From NCBI GenBank assembly GCA_002506085.1, contig DAWV01000006.1:111914-175913 (forward strand): a stretch of 64,000 bases of DNA, in the 5' to 3' direction. This DNA comes from Methanocorpusculaceae archaeon UBA425 (lineage in GTDB: Archaea; Halobacteriota; Methanomicrobia; Methanomicrobiales; Methanocorpusculaceae). Shown piece by piece: positions 50,753-59,282 of this stretch. A program made the translations under genes and the position numbers. The notes beneath the pieces were generated by a model. The model searched no databases, was not told where the DNA came from, and saw only the letters and a program-made list of their open reading frames with translations. Each line of letters opens with the position of its first letter. Positions within the stretch are counted from its first letter, which is position 1.

Positions 50753-52015
50753 TTACTTTTCTTCGCCGAACACGTTTTCGTAAATCATATCTGATCCGGT
50801 TGCATGCAGACGTGCACGCTCGTTTGCTTCTTCTGCGAATGCAAGGACCGGGAGTTCCATAGTGTATCCCGGCTTGTGACCGAACATCTTTTCGAGTTCT
50901 ACCTGCTGGGCGTGCATAAATAGAGCATTCGGAATATCCATAGGACAAAGTTCCTGGCACTGACCACAGTTGATACAGGAATCTGCAATGTGGGCAAATC
51001 GAATCAGGTGGAACATAAAGTCTGGCGGCACACGATTCTGGTCTATAAGGTGGGGTTTTGCGGTCGAGCACTCGACACAGTAACAAATCGGGCAATTCTC
51101 AATACATGCCCGGCACCCTATACAGCGGGAAGTGAGTTTCATCATCTTCTGCAGACGTTCGCGTCCCTCGCCGAGTCCGGCAAACTGACGGGTTCTATTC
51201 TTCTCACCAAGTTTCAGCATTGCTGTTTCAACTTTGCCGCGGATTTCAAGTCCCTTCGGCTCCGGTGCACAGACTTCGACTGCATGTGCTTTGACTGCCG
51301 AGTCAAGAAGAGCAGCTCCTTTCTCAGAACAGACCTCAACAAAGGTTGCCTTACCTGACTTCTCGCCAAAGACACCCCAGTTTCCGCAGGCAAGGTCTGC
51401 CTGACGCGGAATCTTACACTTGCATCTCTGACAGTTCATACGACGTCCGTATCCTTCCGGTCCCTCCTCGAGTTTGTCGATTGCGATACCTTTGTGCTGA
51501 TGTTTGCCGTCTGCATCATTGTAGTCAATGATGAACTGACCTTTGTCAATCTCTTCTTTGAACACGGAGTCCGGGTCCACTTCATACTTGTCCGCAATCA
51601 TATCACGGGCTGTTATCGGGGAAACGGTTCCTCCGCAGTTCAGACCAATCAGAATGACGTTGTCGAGGTTAATCTGGGTACGTTTGGCAAGTTCATAGAA
51701 TGCCATCGCATCACATCCCTTGACCGGGACGGCGATTTTCAAATCATTTGCGCCATTCATGTATTTTTTCACCATTTTTGCAGAGAGAAGAGTTCCGCAG
51801 TGCAGGGAACCTGCAGCTTTCGGTATCTCTGCCGGGTCGGTGATTAATTCGAGTTTTGCATCGTAGAGGTCTGCCCCGCGGCGGACTGCGAGAACTGCGT
51901 CAACCATCTTGTTTGCAAGGGCATGCTGAAGAAAGGATGTTACTGCTCCCCCGCACTCCCCTTTGATATCGCTTGATGTGGTCCACGCATAGAACATGTC
52001 CCCTTTTGCTGACAT
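50753..52015 (-). CDS. fdhB: Formate dehydrogenase beta subunit / FrhB-like protein, copy 1
   Basis: 420-residue F420- and FAD-binding iron-sulfur protein of the FrhB/FdhB family. It has the N-terminal KGDMFYAWTTSSDIKGECGGAVTS, RGADLYDAKLE and the IGLNCGG segment. The ferredoxin region CIGCRACIENCPICYCVECST is followed by CINCGQCQELCPMDIPNALF. It lies one base after the fdhA-like gene and would be its partner. A second copy at 62722 is close in sequence over its whole length, so the two share an ancestor; this one may have diverged in function along with its altered FdhA. Confidence 0.9.
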   Translation of the reverse strand: MSAKGDMFYAWTTSSDIKGECGGAVTSFLQHALANKMVDAVLAVRRGADLYDAKLELITDPAEIPKAAGSLHCGTLLSAKMVKKYMNGANDLKIAVPVKGCDAMAFYELAKRTQINLDNVILIGLNCGGTVSPITARDMIADKYEVDPDSVFKEEIDKGQFIIDYNDADGKHQHKGIAIDKLEEGPEGYGRRMNCQRCKCKIPRQADLACGNWGVFGEKSGKATFVEVCSEKGAALLDSAVKAHAVEVCAPEPKGLEIRGKVETAMLKLGEKNRTRQFAGLGEGRERLQKMMKLTSRCIGCRACIENCPICYCVECSTAKPHLIDQNRVPPDFMFHLIRFAHIADSCINCGQCQELCPMDIPNALFMHAQQVELEKMFGHKPGYTMELPVLAFAEEANERARLHATGSDMIYENVFGEEK

Positions 52016-52016
52016 C

Positions 52017-53219
52017 TCAGATTACCTCAATGAAGGCACCATCAGCTTTCTGAACCTGTTCATAAGAAACATCTTTGAATGCCGGGATGTTTGCTTTGAT
52101 GTCGGCAAAGATTGCTGCGGTGTCTTTGTAGGAAATTGCCTTTCCGGAAAGTTCGGCAATAATCTCACAAGGGGATTTCTGACCCTCTGGGGCCGTGAGA
52201 GCTGCACTGACTTTCTGCACACGCCCTTCCCAGTTGGTGTATGATCCCTCGGATTCTGCGAATGAGGTCACAGGGAGAACAACGTTTGCGATGTCTGTCA
52301 GGGAACTTGCATTCGAGGCAACAACTACGAGGAGCTCAACTTTGGAAAGTTTTTCACCGAGTTCTTCATAGATATCATCCATGAACATAGGGGTTTCAGC
52401 GAAAATGAGCATTGCCTTCGGGACTTTTTCTGTTGCTTTGAGCGTATCGAGTGAGGGGATAAAACCGATTTCTGCTGCTCCTCGACCATTGTTGGTATCA
52501 TATAATACGGCGGTTTTTGCATTGCAGGATTTGGCGGTCTCTTCTGCGAGTTCGGCGTATTTTCCTGTGGTTGAATAAATTACAACAGGATTTTTGGCTT
52601 CTTTTAGGATATTTTTGAACTCATCAGAAATGACGAGTTTTCCATCAGCATCCTCTATGCATTTGGCATCAGCCTGTATTGCGGTGTAGGATTCCTCGCC
52701 GCAATAGAGAATTTTTCCTCCGTTCTGCTGCATATAGAAGAGTTTGTTTCCGGTCAGCGGGAATCTTTTCATGCAGTCGTCAAAAACGAGAGCCACGTCT
52801 GCTTTCTTCAGGTCATTAATCCGAACGTTTCCTCTGGCAACTCTGCCGGAAATGAGTGTTCCTATCGTTCCTGCCTTCAGAATCTCTTTTGCAAACCGCA
52901 TGATACAATAGTTTGCCTCGTTGGTCAGTCGGCTGGAGGTGTAAACAGCCAGATCTTCACCGGAGTAGTTCTTCAGTTTCAGTGCCTCTGTAAGGGCTTT
53001 CTTCCAGTCAGTAGGTAATCCGCCAACAGTAGGAGCTTCGATTCTATATTTGCCGACTGCTTTTGCTGCATGGAGTCCACGCATACAAAGTTTTCCTGTT
53101 CCTATCGGAGAGCGGTGATAGGGTGCTACCCCGACAACCCCGCCATCACTGATGATGAGGTTAAGACCGCAGCCGGTTCCACAGAAGGGACAGGTTGTAG
53201 CTACGTATTTTAATTGCAT
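52017..53219 (-). CDS. Shortened FdhA-like molybdopterin protein without catalytic segment
   Basis: 400 residues against about 680 for FdhA. The N-terminal [4Fe-4S] motif TTCPFCGTGCGLN with KLCMRG is present (C10, C13, C17 and a fourth near 46), followed by SRLTNEANYCIMRFAKEIL. In FdhA the next block carries the catalytic Cys/Sec and histidine (CH..SV.GL). Here it is gone and the sequence jumps from AKEILKAGTIG to ARGNVRINDLKKADVALVF. The C-terminal dinucleotide-binding domain is also missing. It is intact as a frame, starts with the palindromic operator upstream and precedes fdhB, so it is expressed. A non-catalytic electron-transfer or assembly role is inference. Confidence 0.8.
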   Translation of the reverse strand: MQLKYVATTCPFCGTGCGLNLIISDGGVVGVAPYHRSPIGTGKLCMRGLHAAKAVGKYRIEAPTVGGLPTDWKKALTEALKLKNYSGEDLAVYTSSRLTNEANYCIMRFAKEILKAGTIGTLISGRVARGNVRINDLKKADVALVFDDCMKRFPLTGNKLFYMQQNGGKILYCGEESYTAIQADAKCIEDADGKLVISDEFKNILKEAKNPVVIYSTTGKYAELAEETAKSCNAKTAVLYDTNNGRGAAEIGFIPSLDTLKATEKVPKAMLIFAETPMFMDDIYEELGEKLSKVELLVVVASNASSLTDIANVVLPVTSFAESEGSYTNWEGRVQKVSAALTAPEGQKSPCEIIAELSGKAISYKDTAAIFADIKANIPAFKDVSYEQVQKADGAFIEVI

Positions 53220-53252
53220 AATATTTCATTACTCTGGTATTTTGCTCGCCTC

Positions 53253-53276
53253 TTATAACCTTAAAGTTAACTTAAC
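53253..53276 (-). promoter_or_regulatory. Promoter and AAGTTAACTTAA operator of the fdhA-like operon
   Basis: On the minus strand a TATA box (ttataag, about 53253-53259) follows a site whose core AAGTTAACTT (53264-53273) is palindromic. The 12-mer AAGTTAACTTAA is identical to the core of the larger palindrome before modA. A regulator there would overlap BRE and TATA. Confidence 0.55.
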
Positions 53277-53487
53277 CCCGTTTTAATTAACAATTTGGTG
53301 ATTATCAGTGTATTTGTAAACCATGTTTAATTTATTGCAGGAATATTACAACATTTTTATATTAATCCGCGCACCAGTGTATTCTTATTTATTTCTGTTA
53401 TGTCAGTAGCAGACAGTCTCTGAAAGAGGTAAATTATATTGTGTTAACTTACAGGTTGTGTAACCTACAACTTATTTATGTGGGAAA

Positions 53488-53514
53488 ACAGAATATACTT
53501 TGTCGATATTCTGT
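53488..53514. repeat. Perfect 9-bp inverted repeat
   Basis: ACAGAATAT and ATATTCTGT with a 9-base spacer in the gap between the fdhA-like and tsaA genes. Just upstream, at about 53445-53475, a looser inverted repeat is built on GTTAACTTA and AGGTT/AACCT. These may be protein sites or an RNA hairpin. Confidence 0.45.
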
Positions 53515-53718
53515 TGTACACGATGTCCGGTTAAGGAAATTCCCCTCTTCCCGCTGTATTCTGAACAACAGATGTCGGGGCACACTTATTTCCGGCAGAT
53601 TCCCCCGTCTGCTTCGGAAGGTGCAAAGTGGGCAGTTGGTTTTGATGTAATATCAGTTCCGGCCCGATTACAGATGAGAGAAAACAGAGATACAGCACAT
53701 CTCTTCGACCATGGATAA
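53500..53718 (+). pseudogene. Relic of an mvhD-like gene
   Basis: A short frame whose core (53581-53634) reads HTYFRQIPPSASEGAKWA, against HRRFRMTFVSASEGAKWA in mvhD (44425-44478). Twelve of 18 residues agree, including the family hallmark SASEGAKWA, and ten codons are identical. The [2Fe-2S] cysteine motifs upstream are lost and the frame after the core does not resemble MvhD. It is the decayed remnant of a second copy beside fdh genes. Confidence 0.55.
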
Positions 53719-53897
53719 ACAAAGCGGGAACAATAGTTCTACACCCGCAAAGTTCCCGCATTTTTTTTAAATTTGATCAGAATCTGAAATCCCGAAGTAA
53801 TCCTAATTCTGAGGACACTCCACTCACTATGGAAAAGGGGGATGAATCTAAATTAAAATGATTAATCTCGTATAATAATGTAAAAGAGATATATTTC

Positions 53898-54392
53898 ATG
53901 ACCGAACAAAAACCGATTCAATTCAGTCCGATAGGTGTCGTTCATACTCCTCATCTGGAACTTGCAGGAATGCCCATTCAGCCTCCTGCAGCAAAAGAAT
54001 TTGAAGGGACAATAGAAATTCTCCCTGAGTTTTCCGAAGGTCTTAACGGTATCGAAGGATTCACCCGGATTATGCTTATCTACCATCTGCATAAGAGTAC
54101 TGGCTGCAACCTTACCGTGACGCCGTTTCTCGACACGCAAAGCCACGGTGTTTTTGCGACCCGGGTCCCAAAAAGACCGAATGCAATCGGATTTTCTGTC
54201 GTCCGCCTGCTTGGGCGTGAGGAGAATATTCTCCATATCAGGGATGTTGACATTCTGGACGGCACGCCTCTCCTGGACATCAAACCATATGTTCCGGTAT
54301 TTGACGCATACCTGAATGAGCGGTACGGGTGGTTTGAAGGAAAACTGGATGATATCGAGCAGAAACGTTCCGATGACCGGTTCGTGAAATAA
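53898..54392 (+). CDS. TsaA/UPF0066 (TrmO-like) protein, copy 1
   Basis: 164 residues of the TsaA family whose bacterial members (TrmO) methylate the t6A37 of tRNA. Conserved blocks are FSPIGVVHTPH, HGVFATRVPKRPNAIGFSVV and DILDGTPLLDIKPYVP. TrmO has RPNPIGLS, and here it is RPNAIGFS, as in the second copy. It lies directly before the metal-transport genes, and the second copy is inside them. A molybdate/tungstate-related role or a tRNA role are both possible. It runs rightwards from the AT-rich gap at 53.8 kb. Confidence 0.8.
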   Translation: MTEQKPIQFSPIGVVHTPHLELAGMPIQPPAAKEFEGTIEILPEFSEGLNGIEGFTRIMLIYHLHKSTGCNLTVTPFLDTQSHGVFATRVPKRPNAIGFSVVRLLGREENILHIRDVDILDGTPLLDIKPYVPVFDAYLNERYGWFEGKLDDIEQKRSDDRFVK

Positions 54393-54451
54393 ACCGGCAG
54401 TCATCTTCCATTTTTTGCATTAGTAAAATGTCTCCAAGACTCCCGGATTGG

Positions 54452-54471
54452 TAATTAAGTTAACTTAATTA
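54452..54471. promoter_or_regulatory. 20-bp perfect palindrome upstream of modA
   Basis: TAATTAAGTTAACTTAATTA is perfectly symmetrical. It lies about 15 bp before a TATA-like tattaataaac (54487-54497) and about 60 bp before modA. Its centre AAGTTAACTTAA recurs at the fdhA-like promoter. Confidence 0.7.
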
Positions 54472-54533
54472 AGTTTACTTTTTTGTATTAATAAACTAAT
54501 TGATTCATATGTTTTGGCGTCTTATTGATATTC

Positions 54534-55328
54534 ATGAAAAAATCTATTCTTTTTGCATCAGTAGTATGTCTTATTCTTCTGGCCGTCGTGTGTTCAGCTG
54601 GTTGTGTAACAGAAGAAAAGAATTATGATGGACAGAATCTTCTCGTCTATTCCGGCGCAGGACTCAAAGGTCCGATGGCTGAAATCGGAACAACATTCGG
54701 CGAAAAATACAATGTGAACGTTGAACTCACCTATGGTGGTTCAGGAGTTCTGATTTCCCAGATGACAACTACAAAGCTTGGTGACATTTTCATTCCCGGT
54801 GGAGAACCGGATTATCAGAATGCTGTTGCCAAAGGTCTCGTGAGTGAAGACTATCAGCCGGTGGCCTACCACGTGCCGGTTATTGCGGTTAGCAAAGGAA
54901 ATCCCAAAGGAATCGAAACGGTTGAAGACCTTGCCACCCCCGGACTCCGTGTAGCCCTTGGAGATGTGAATGCCACTGCAATTGGTAAAGCAAGTGCCGC
55001 TATCTTTAAGAAAGCCGGTATTCTTGAATCTATTGAACAGAATGTCGTTCTTCGCGGTGCAACCATCAATGAAGTCGTAACCGCTCTTTCAACCGGAAAT
55101 GCTGACGCAGCTGTTCTCACGCTTGACAGTGCCAATAAGGACCTTTTCACCACAATCGAAATCCCGGTCAAAGATAACTCCATCCTCATTACCCCAATTG
55201 GTGTAACCACCTTCACCACCAAGCCCGAACTTGCACAATTGTTCGCGGACTATGTCGCATCCGATGAAGGAAAAGCAATCTTTGAAAAGTATGGATTCCC
55301 TGCATATCCTGATGCGAAATACACCTAA
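54534..55328 (+). CDS. modA: Molybdate/tungstate ABC transporter, substrate-binding lipoprotein
   Basis: Extracellular binding protein of about 264 residues. The signal sequence ends in the lipobox VVCSAGC, giving a lipid anchor at residue 24 or so. The mature protein has the ModA pattern: LLVYSGAGLKGPMAEIGTTF at the N-terminus, GDIFIPGGEPDY, LALGDVNATAIGK-type loops and ADAAVLTLD. ATG 54534 is the obvious start, and a TTG nine bases upstream is not needed. Whether it prefers Mo or W cannot be told; the W/Mo enzymes around it make both plausible. It leads the modA-tsaA-modB-modC operon. Confidence 0.87.
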   Translation: MKKSILFASVVCLILLAVVCSAGCVTEEKNYDGQNLLVYSGAGLKGPMAEIGTTFGEKYNVNVELTYGGSGVLISQMTTTKLGDIFIPGGEPDYQNAVAKGLVSEDYQPVAYHVPVIAVSKGNPKGIETVEDLATPGLRVALGDVNATAIGKASAAIFKKAGILESIEQNVVLRGATINEVVTALSTGNADAAVLTLDSANKDLFTTIEIPVKDNSILITPIGVTTFTTKPELAQLFADYVASDEGKAIFEKYGFPAYPDAKYT

Positions 55329-55331
55329 GGC

Positions 55332-55811
55332 ATGTCTGAAAAATTCATCCTTGAGCAGATAGGGGTAATGCACTCACCCTATACAGATCCCATGCAGACT
55401 CCTGTACAGAGTGTGTTCACGAAAGGACGGGGGACAATAGAACTGTTCCCTGCATTTGCAGATGGACTGGATCAGATTGCGTCATTTTCCCATCTGATTC
55501 TTATCACCCGTCTGCACAAAGCTCCTTTAGAGATGCTTGTCGAAACCCCGATGGTTGACGGCGGGATGCCCCATGGTATTTTTGCAACCAGGCACATGTG
55601 CCGGCCGAATCGTATCGGTTTCTCGATTGTAAAACTCCTCGCACAGGTGGATAACCGCCTCTTAATCGAAGGTGTAGATTTGCTTGACGGAACACCAGTC
55701 CTTGATATCAAACCCTACATTCCGGCGTTTGATTCGGTTCCGGATGCCTCCTCCGGGTGGCTGAGCATTCAGCATCTGGAGAACATCCGCAGAAAAAGTC
55801 AGTCTCTTTGA
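55332..55811 (+). CDS. TsaA/UPF0066 (TrmO-like) protein, copy 2, inside the metal transport operon
   Basis: 159 residues and clearly paralogous to the 53898 gene: EQIGVMHSPYTDP, HGIFATRHMCRPNRIGFSIV and DLLDGTPVLDIKPYIPAFD. Its start is three bases after modA and its end three before modB, so it belongs to the operon. Both copies replace the TrmO proline in RPNPIG (A or R here) and have F for L after IG, which marks a methanogen sub-branch. The insertion of a family member into a Mo/W uptake operon argues for a function tied to the oxyanion or its cofactor, which is inference. Confidence 0.82.
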   Translation: MSEKFILEQIGVMHSPYTDPMQTPVQSVFTKGRGTIELFPAFADGLDQIASFSHLILITRLHKAPLEMLVETPMVDGGMPHGIFATRHMCRPNRIGFSIVKLLAQVDNRLLIEGVDLLDGTPVLDIKPYIPAFDSVPDASSGWLSIQHLENIRRKSQSL

Positions 55812-55814
55812 ATT

Positions 55815-56627
55815 ATGATTAAGAGACGCTTGCCCACATTTTTTCAGGCAGTCTGTATCGGAATCTCACTCATCGTCGTTTTAGTTCTGATTGCAGTATT
55901 TTTGGGTCTTATTCTATTCTCATCTCCGGAGACCCTGGTCGTGTGTCTGTTCTCGGAAGAAATCTGGTATGCTATCCGGCTATCCGTAATAACTGCTGTG
56001 ATTTCAACGCTCCTTTGTTTGATAATCGCGGTACCGGTTGCATATTCCATGGTTAGATTCGAATTTTTCGGGAAACAGTGGGTAAACGTCCTCCTGAATC
56101 TTCCTCTCTCCCTTCCGCCTTTAGTGGCGGGTGTGGCACTGCTGATTTTTTTGTCTCCTGCAACATCGCCGGTAGGGCAGTTTCTCAGCAGTATGGGAAT
56201 CTATGTTGTCTATACGTCTGCTGCAATAGTTATAGCCCAGGTCTTTGTTAATGCGCCGTATATGGTGAGAATTGCCCGTTCTACATTTTCTATGATAAGC
56301 CCCCGGTATGAACATGTGGCACGGACCCTCGGCTGTTCGGAGGTCGGAGCGTTTCGAAAAATCACGCTCCCTATGGCAAAAAACGGGCTGATTGGCGGGC
56401 TTGTCATCACCTGGTCAAAAGCTATGGGTGAGTTCGGCGCAGTGTTAATGCTTGCCGGAGCTATTTCCATGAAAACAGAAACCTTGCCGATAGCCCTGTT
56501 CCTGAACATGTCCACCGGAGATTTGGATATGGCAATTGCGGCCGCTCTTATCCTCCTGATAATTTCGGGAACGGCTCTCATTCTGTTCGAGTATTTTGGC
56601 AAAGAACATGGTGATGTTTATGCTTGA
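55815..56627 (+). CDS. modB: Molybdate/tungstate ABC transporter permease
   Basis: 270-residue membrane permease with six or so transmembrane helices and the cytoplasmic loop that docks the ATPase (ARTLGCSEVGAFRKITLPMAKNGLIGG, the EAA-type loop). NLPLSLPPLVAGVALLI is typical of ModB/WtpB. It lies three bases after the TsaA copy, and modC starts inside its end. Confidence 0.9.
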   Translation: MIKRRLPTFFQAVCIGISLIVVLVLIAVFLGLILFSSPETLVVCLFSEEIWYAIRLSVITAVISTLLCLIIAVPVAYSMVRFEFFGKQWVNVLLNLPLSLPPLVAGVALLIFLSPATSPVGQFLSSMGIYVVYTSAAIVIAQVFVNAPYMVRIARSTFSMISPRYEHVARTLGCSEVGAFRKITLPMAKNGLIGGLVITWSKAMGEFGAVLMLAGAISMKTETLPIALFLNMSTGDLDMAIAAALILLIISGTALILFEYFGKEHGDVYA

Positions 56628-57672
56628 AATAGACTCCCTCTCTATTCAACTGGGTGAGTTCTCCTTTACTGATTTAAACTTGAAAGTGAATGACGGGGAG
56701 TACTGTATCATCCTTGGTCCGACAGGCGCGGGCAAAACAATCCTGCTCGAAACAATTGCGGGAATTCATTCTCCAAAAAACGGCAGAATACTTTTGAATG
56801 GTAAGGATATCACGCATACTCCGCCGGAACAGCGTGGAATCGGAATGGTCTATCAGGATTACATGCTTTTTCCTCATATGACTGTTGCAGAAAACATAGG
56901 GTTCGGTCTTAAGGAGCGGGGTGTATCTAAAAAGGAATGGCATGCTGCAGTACGGGAAATTGCGAAGACTTTTGGCATCTCCCATCTCCTCGAGCGATAT
57001 CCGAAGACCCTTTCCGGAGGCGAACAGCAGCGGACTGCAATCGCCCGCTCCCTTCTCCTCCGCCCGTCGGTTCTTCTTTTGGATGAACCTCTCTCCGCTC
57101 TGGATACGATTACGCGTGAGCGTCTCAGAGATGAGCTCAAGGTGATTCACAAAGAAACCGGAATGACAATTCTGCATATCACGCATCATTTTGAAGATAT
57201 TTATGCACTTGCCAATCGTGTGGTTGTGATGCGGAACGGGACGATTGTCCAGGAGGGAACGCCGGATATGATTATGCACCATCCGGTCTCGGATTTTATT
57301 GCAAACTTTACCGGTATGGAAAATCTTTTCACGGGTGATGCGGTTATGACTCCGTCAGGAATTGTTGAAATCCATATAGGCACTGCAATAATCCGGACAG
57401 TAACGGAGCTGACCGGAAGGGTACATGCAGGAATCAGACCTGAGGATATGATCATTTCCACAGAGCCGTTTACTTCATCTGCACAAAACTCATTTGTCGG
57501 TATTGTTACTGATATAATCGATAGTGGTGTTTATTCGAAGATTGTTGTCGAGGCAGGTATTATTCTGACCGCTGTTCTCACCCGTCAAAGCATTCAGCGT
57601 CTTGGCATCACTTTCGGGAGTACGGTGTGGCTGACATTCAAGGCAACTTCCGTTCACGTGTTCAGTGAATGA
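56620..57672 (+). CDS. modC: Molybdate/tungstate ABC transporter ATPase
   Basis: About 350 residues. The N-terminal ATPase has Walker A GPTGAGKT, signature LSGGEQQR, Walker B SVLLLDEP and the ITHHF switch. The last 110 residues form a TOBE/MOP-like domain (VHAGIRPEDMIIS, VEAGIILTAVLT) that in this group binds molybdate or tungstate and can regulate uptake. ATG 56620 overlaps the modB stop; an upstream TTG exists but is not needed. It closes the operon. Confidence 0.9.
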   Translation: MLEIDSLSIQLGEFSFTDLNLKVNDGEYCIILGPTGAGKTILLETIAGIHSPKNGRILLNGKDITHTPPEQRGIGMVYQDYMLFPHMTVAENIGFGLKERGVSKKEWHAAVREIAKTFGISHLLERYPKTLSGGEQQRTAIARSLLLRPSVLLLDEPLSALDTITRERLRDELKVIHKETGMTILHITHHFEDIYALANRVVVMRNGTIVQEGTPDMIMHHPVSDFIANFTGMENLFTGDAVMTPSGIVEIHIGTAIIRTVTELTGRVHAGIRPEDMIISTEPFTSSAQNSFVGIVTDIIDSGVYSKIVVEAGIILTAVLTRQSIQRLGITFGSTVWLTFKATSVHVFSE

Positions 57673-57763
57673 GAGGTACTTTAATCGAAACAAAACGAAA
57701 AATCAGCGAATTTTTGTGGGCTTCATCTAAGGGATTCAACGTAATAAGCCGCTGACTTGCTGT

Positions 57764-58486
57764 TCATTGTATTTTCGGATGACCGCATGCCGCGGCATAC
57801 AGGAAAATCTGCCCCTCCGAAAGCCGGAGAGCCTGATGTACCTCATCATCATTGAATGCCCCGATTGAACAGACACCCAGCCCCTCCTGTGTCCCTGCCA
57901 GATACAGATTTTCACAGATATGCCCGGCATCAAGAAACATATCCCGATATCCGCGGACACCATATTTCCAGATAGCCCGGTATGGAGTTGCTACAAAACA
58001 GAAAAGAACCGGAGCACGCAAGACTGCCGGCTGCATTAGACACGCTTTTCCAAGTGCACTTATTGGGAAAGTTCCCTCCTCGATTAATTCCAGCAGGTGA
58101 CCTTTTGGGTAATACCTCCAGATACCGACAGGAATCCCGGTAACTTTCTGAACCGCGATATAAATATCGACTGGATGCAGTGCCCCTGCCGACGGAGAAC
58201 TCCGGAACATTTCCGATTGTCCGGTAATTCCCTGACATGCCCACAGAAGATAGGACAAATGATCCTCTGTAAGTGGGGACCCCGTAAACATACGAAGAGA
58301 GCGGCGGGTCTTCAATGCGGTCGTGAGATCCATAGGATGATGATTTTTCAAAGGGTCCGGAAGCACATGGGTATTCCCCGAAGGTATTGGACGTTTAGGT
58401 GCTGGTTTGCCCAAAGCCGCATCCGTAATTTCTGTGGAGGGGTATTTGGTAGCTTCAATAAAAGTGTCTCCTGCATTCTGTACCAT
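57764..58486 (-). CDS. SagB-type nitroreductase family oxidoreductase
   Basis: 240-residue flavin (FMN) oxidoreductase. It has KTRRSLRMFTGSPLTEDHLSYLLWACQGITG, RSSPSAGALHPVDIYIAV, the middle LFCFVATPYRA and ends DAGHICENLYLAGTQEGLGVCSIGAF. That order is the SagB/ThcOx-type dehydrogenase fold, which oxidises azolines in peptide maturation, but many family members act on small molecules. No peptide-maturation genes (YcaO, precursor) are visible nearby. It is transcribed leftwards and ends opposite modC. Confidence 0.85.
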   Translation of the reverse strand: MVQNAGDTFIEATKYPSTEITDAALGKPAPKRPIPSGNTHVLPDPLKNHHPMDLTTALKTRRSLRMFTGSPLTEDHLSYLLWACQGITGQSEMFRSSPSAGALHPVDIYIAVQKVTGIPVGIWRYYPKGHLLELIEEGTFPISALGKACLMQPAVLRAPVLFCFVATPYRAIWKYGVRGYRDMFLDAGHICENLYLAGTQEGLGVCSIGAFNDDEVHQALRLSEGQIFLYAAACGHPKIQ

Positions 58487-58543
58487 ACCTGAAATTCTCT
58501 GTTCAAAGATAGATAAACCTGCGGTTTGAAATACCTGAAAAAG

Positions 58544-59191
58544 CTAATTCCCCGTTACGGCGAGCAGTTCAAGAATTTCCCGGGGTTTTGACACCGTACA
58601 CTCCCTATCGGGTTTTTCCAGTGTCCCGTAGAGTGCATGAATGGCAAAAATCCCCAGCTCCCTCGGAGGGAAAACGTCACGGTCCTTTTTATCCCCAATC
58701 ATCACTGTTTCTTCTGCGGAAACGCCGAGCAGCTTCAGCGTCTTTTCAAAGACAAGCGGATTCGGTTTCTTAACCCCGAACGTATCAGGCGTTACCACCA
58801 CATCGAAATACTGCCTGAGATGCAGGTTCGCAAGCCGTTTCTCGGTATCTTTCGGATCTGCATTTGAGATAACCGCAATTTTCACCCCGTCCTTCTTCAA
58901 CGCATCCAGGACGTCGGTAATCCCGTCAAACGCGGTAATACAGGCATGTTCAAGCGTGTGATAGAGCCATGCACACACTTCCGGGTCTGCCGTGACCCCG
59001 TCTGCTATATACGCGGACACTGCATCCTCGATTAGTGTGGGGGGGTTCCGATTCAGCGAATAAAAGTGCAAATCGCCAAATACTCCGCAGAATGTCATCA
59101 ATGCATCTGCTGCGGCGAATCTCGCTCCCCGCAAATCATGGAGAGTATTATCCATATCGAAAAGGACCGCACGTGGTCGGAACCGGCTCAT
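58544..59191 (-). CDS. HAD-superfamily hydrolase
   Basis: About 215 residues with the HAD motifs: motif I FDMDNTLHD, motif II VISNADP, motif III/lysine GVKKPNPLVFEK and motif IV IGDKKDRDVFPP. The cap is of C1 type, as in phosphoglycolate phosphatase. ATG 59191 is preferred over a TTG two codons earlier. No specific substrate can be assigned. It is a single gene facing the HTH regulator. Confidence 0.85.
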   Translation of the reverse strand: MSRFRPRAVLFDMDNTLHDLRGARFAAADALMTFCGVFGDLHFYSLNRNPPTLIEDAVSAYIADGVTADPEVCAWLYHTLEHACITAFDGITDVLDALKKDGVKIAVISNADPKDTEKRLANLHLRQYFDVVVTPDTFGVKKPNPLVFEKTLKLLGVSAEETVMIGDKKDRDVFPPRELGIFAIHALYGTLEKPDRECTVSKPREILELLAVTGN

Positions 59192-59282
59192 ATACAAATC
59201 ATTGGAAGGTGGAATTATAATATCATTCGCTTAGTGTTATGGTGAAATCTATAATATATCACAGTGTGAATAGAATATACAT

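Noticed and set aside
42089..53219. Selenocysteine codons in hdrA, fwdB or the fdhA-like gene
   Set aside because: No in-frame TGA was needed to read through; FwdB has TGC at the metal-ligand position and the fdhA-like gene lacks that block.
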